NCBI RefSeq assembly: GCF_035695185.1
Contig: NZ_DASSES010000102.1
Coordinates: 1-5,724, forward strand
DNA: 5,724 bases
Reading direction: 5' to 3'
Source of the DNA: Frateuria_A sp035695185
GTDB lineage: Bacteria > Pseudomonadota > Gammaproteobacteria > Xanthomonadales > Rhodanobacteraceae
A model generated the notes under the pieces. The model was not told the DNA's origin, searched no databases, and worked only from the letters and a program-made list of their open reading frames with translations. The position numbers and the translations under genes were made by a program. The number at the start of each line of letters is the position of its first letter. The first letter of the stretch is position 1. This document shows, piece after piece, positions 5,258-5,724 of the stretch.

Positions 5258-5285
5258 AAAGTGCACTCTGACCCGTGTTTTTCTT
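5258..5285 (-). repeat. GGGTCAG repeat copy, upstream flank of the nuclease gene
   Basis: On the minus strand the core is GGGTCAGAGTGCACTTT (5258-5274), preceded by AAGAAAAACAC. This is the fullest form in the window, and its centre AGTGCACT is itself palindromic. It starts 590 bases from the matching copy at 4668 and lies 7 bases from the stop of the four-cysteine lipoprotein gene. Confidence 0.75.
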
Positions 5286-5291
5286 GCGATT

Positions 5292-5555
5292 CTATTTGCA
5301 GCGGATTCGGAGCGTGGCGTCCGTCGAGGTACCACCGCGCCAGTAGTTGTAGGAAACCTGCTTGGTCTCCTTGGCCTCGAGGACTTCGTACCCCTGCGGG
5401 CAGACCTCGTTGGCCTTGACGAAGCAGCCGCTCCTGTCCTCTCCGCACTCCATGAAGTACTGCTGCGATCCATCCGCCGTGTTCAACTTGACGGGCTCGA
5501 TACCGCAACCCGCAAGCGTCAGCGCTGCCAAAGCCATGTATCCGAGTTTACGCAC
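5292..5555 (-). CDS. Small four-cysteine lipoprotein of unknown function (87 aa)
   Basis: GTG at 5553-5555 is chosen because GGCAGG lies about five bases upstream and it gives a basic n-region (MRKLGY). An ATG six codons later would leave no positive charge. The signal ALAALTLAGC has a lipobox (LAGC) with the lipidated Cys at 17, so the product should be an envelope lipoprotein. The mature part has exactly four further cysteines (37, 44, 52, 86), enough for two disulfides in the periplasm. The spacing MECGEDRSGCFVKANEVCPQGYEVL followed by a terminal LRIRCK recalls small proteobacterial proteins with 'C......C...A...CP.GY.v......r...i.C'. No function is known to me. It is transcribed toward the nuclease gene on the same strand, but a repeat lies between, so an operon is unlikely. 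Confidence 0.78.
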   Translation of the reverse strand: MRKLGYMALAALTLAGCGIEPVKLNTADGSQQYFMECGEDRSGCFVKANEVCPQGYEVLEAKETKQVSYNYWRGGTSTDATLRIRCK

Positions 5556-5635
5556 AACAACCTGCCTTTTCTGATTGCCAAAGCCAAGGGAAGAGGCCGG
5601 AGGAAGTTATGAAGCCTTAATTTCCTCTGGACTAG

Positions 5636-5651
5636 GTCCGCTCTCTCGGAC
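5636..5651. other. Small hairpin near the presumed IS end
   Basis: GTCCG (5636-5640), loop CTCTCT, CGGAC (5647-5651); flanking GG/CC can extend it with one bulge. It is close to the presumed IS terminus and may be part of the transposase binding site or shield it from outside transcription. Short, so only suggestive. Confidence 0.35.
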
Positions 5652-5659
5652 ACCACAAA

Positions 5660-5676
5660 GCGAGGACAATCCTCGC
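5660..5676 (+). promoter_or_regulatory. Stem-loop just upstream of the transposase ribosome binding site
   Basis: GCGAGGA (5660-5666), loop CAA, TCCTCGC (5670-5676) form a perfect seven-pair stem. The ribosome binding site GGAGGTG (5679-5685) starts two bases after the stem. Hairpins here in insertion sequences can limit transposase translation from read-through transcripts. That role is inferred from position alone. Confidence 0.5.
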
Positions 5677-5689
5677 ACGGAGGTGTTCG

Positions 5690-5724
5690 ATGGAGAAGCG
5701 GCAGCGGTTTACCGCCCAGTTCAA
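5690..5724 (+). CDS. Transposase OrfA N-terminus, probably IS3 family (3' truncated)
   Basis: ATG at 5690 follows GGAGGTG (5679-5685) at four bases. The first eleven residues are MEKRQRFTAQF. Many IS3-family OrfA proteins start '(M).K+.RF(T/S).EFK..AV.L', leading into a helix-turn-helix of the HTH_Tnp_1 type that binds the terminal inverted repeats. Only eleven residues are visible, so an IS66-type OrfA or another HTH protein cannot be excluded. Orientation is opposite to the neighbouring lipoprotein gene, from which it is separated by 134 bases. Confidence 0.55.
   Translation, partial: MEKRQRFTAQF

Larger units (their letters stand above)
5628..5724 (+). mobile_element. Left end of an insertion sequence, probably IS3 family (truncated by window)
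   Basis: A transposase reading frame begins at 5690 and continues out of the window. Upstream, the sequence from about 5628 (TGGACTAGGTCCG) begins with TG, as IS3-family ends do, and is rich in small dyads. The exact terminus and any target duplication cannot be fixed, because the other end is outside the window. Confidence 0.42.

Noticed and set aside
3842..5285. CRISPR array
   Set aside because: The repeats are irregularly spaced (hundreds of bases), differ in orientation and length, and enclose genes instead of uniform spacers; no cas genes are present.
5180..5473. N-terminal extension of the nuclease frame up to 5473
   Set aside because: The added residues are Ser/Arg-rich, overlap the four-cysteine lipoprotein gene and are encoded partly by the repeat at 5258-5285. 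The protein-like sequence begins at the ATG at 5177-5179.

Overview
The window is GC-rich chromosomal DNA from a proteobacterium. My best guess is the Xanthomonadaceae/Lysobacteraceae (Lysobacter, Luteimonas or Xanthomonas type). That guess rests on general resemblance of the small lipoproteins, the YcaD-like transporter and the GGGTCAG-type intergenic repeats to that group. It is inference, since no search was possible.

Left part (1-2060), ordinary accessory metabolism. The window opens in the last 60 codons of a plus-strand zinc-type alcohol dehydrogenase/quinone reductase. A 331-base gap follows, then a plus-strand pair: an 81-residue conserved hypothetical protein and a flavodoxin-fold FMN reductase-like protein. 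A GC-rich hairpin separates the pair from a convergent minus-strand VOC (glyoxalase-like) protein.

Middle (2211-3428). One long minus-strand gene encodes a 12-helix MFS transporter resembling YcaD. Several large open frames overlap it on both strands, but these are GC-driven shadows.

Right part (3550-5560), the most unusual region. Five short minus-strand genes alternate with repeats. In order along the minus strand they encode a four-cysteine lipoprotein, a predicted PD-(D/E)XK nuclease-fold protein, a 67-residue exported protein with a TonB-C-like strand, a second lipoprotein, and a 56-residue glycine-zipper membrane protein with a TTG start. The repeats are built on a GGGTCAG core, fullest form GGGTCAGAGTGCACTTT, together with a CCTGGC(A/G)CC motif. 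They resemble REP-type repeats mobilised by REP-associated tyrosine transposases (RAYTs), although no RAYT gene lies in the window. The repeats are not confined to spacers. The nuclease stop codon lies inside a GGGGTCAG core, two near-identical copies flank the nuclease gene in the same orientation, and the C-termini of two other small proteins are encoded in repeat-like sequence.

Right edge (about 5628-5724). The 5' end of a plus-strand transposase gene begins, probably IS3-type OrfA. It has a strong ribosome binding site preceded by two small hairpins.

Only the minus-strand pair of exported protein and lipoprotein (4371-4574 and 3960-4367, 3 bases apart) is clearly a transcriptional unit. 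The other small genes look like independent cargo in a repeat-rich, genomically plastic segment. I see no complete new defence or mobile system. The nuclease cassette with flanking repeats is the best candidate for follow-up.
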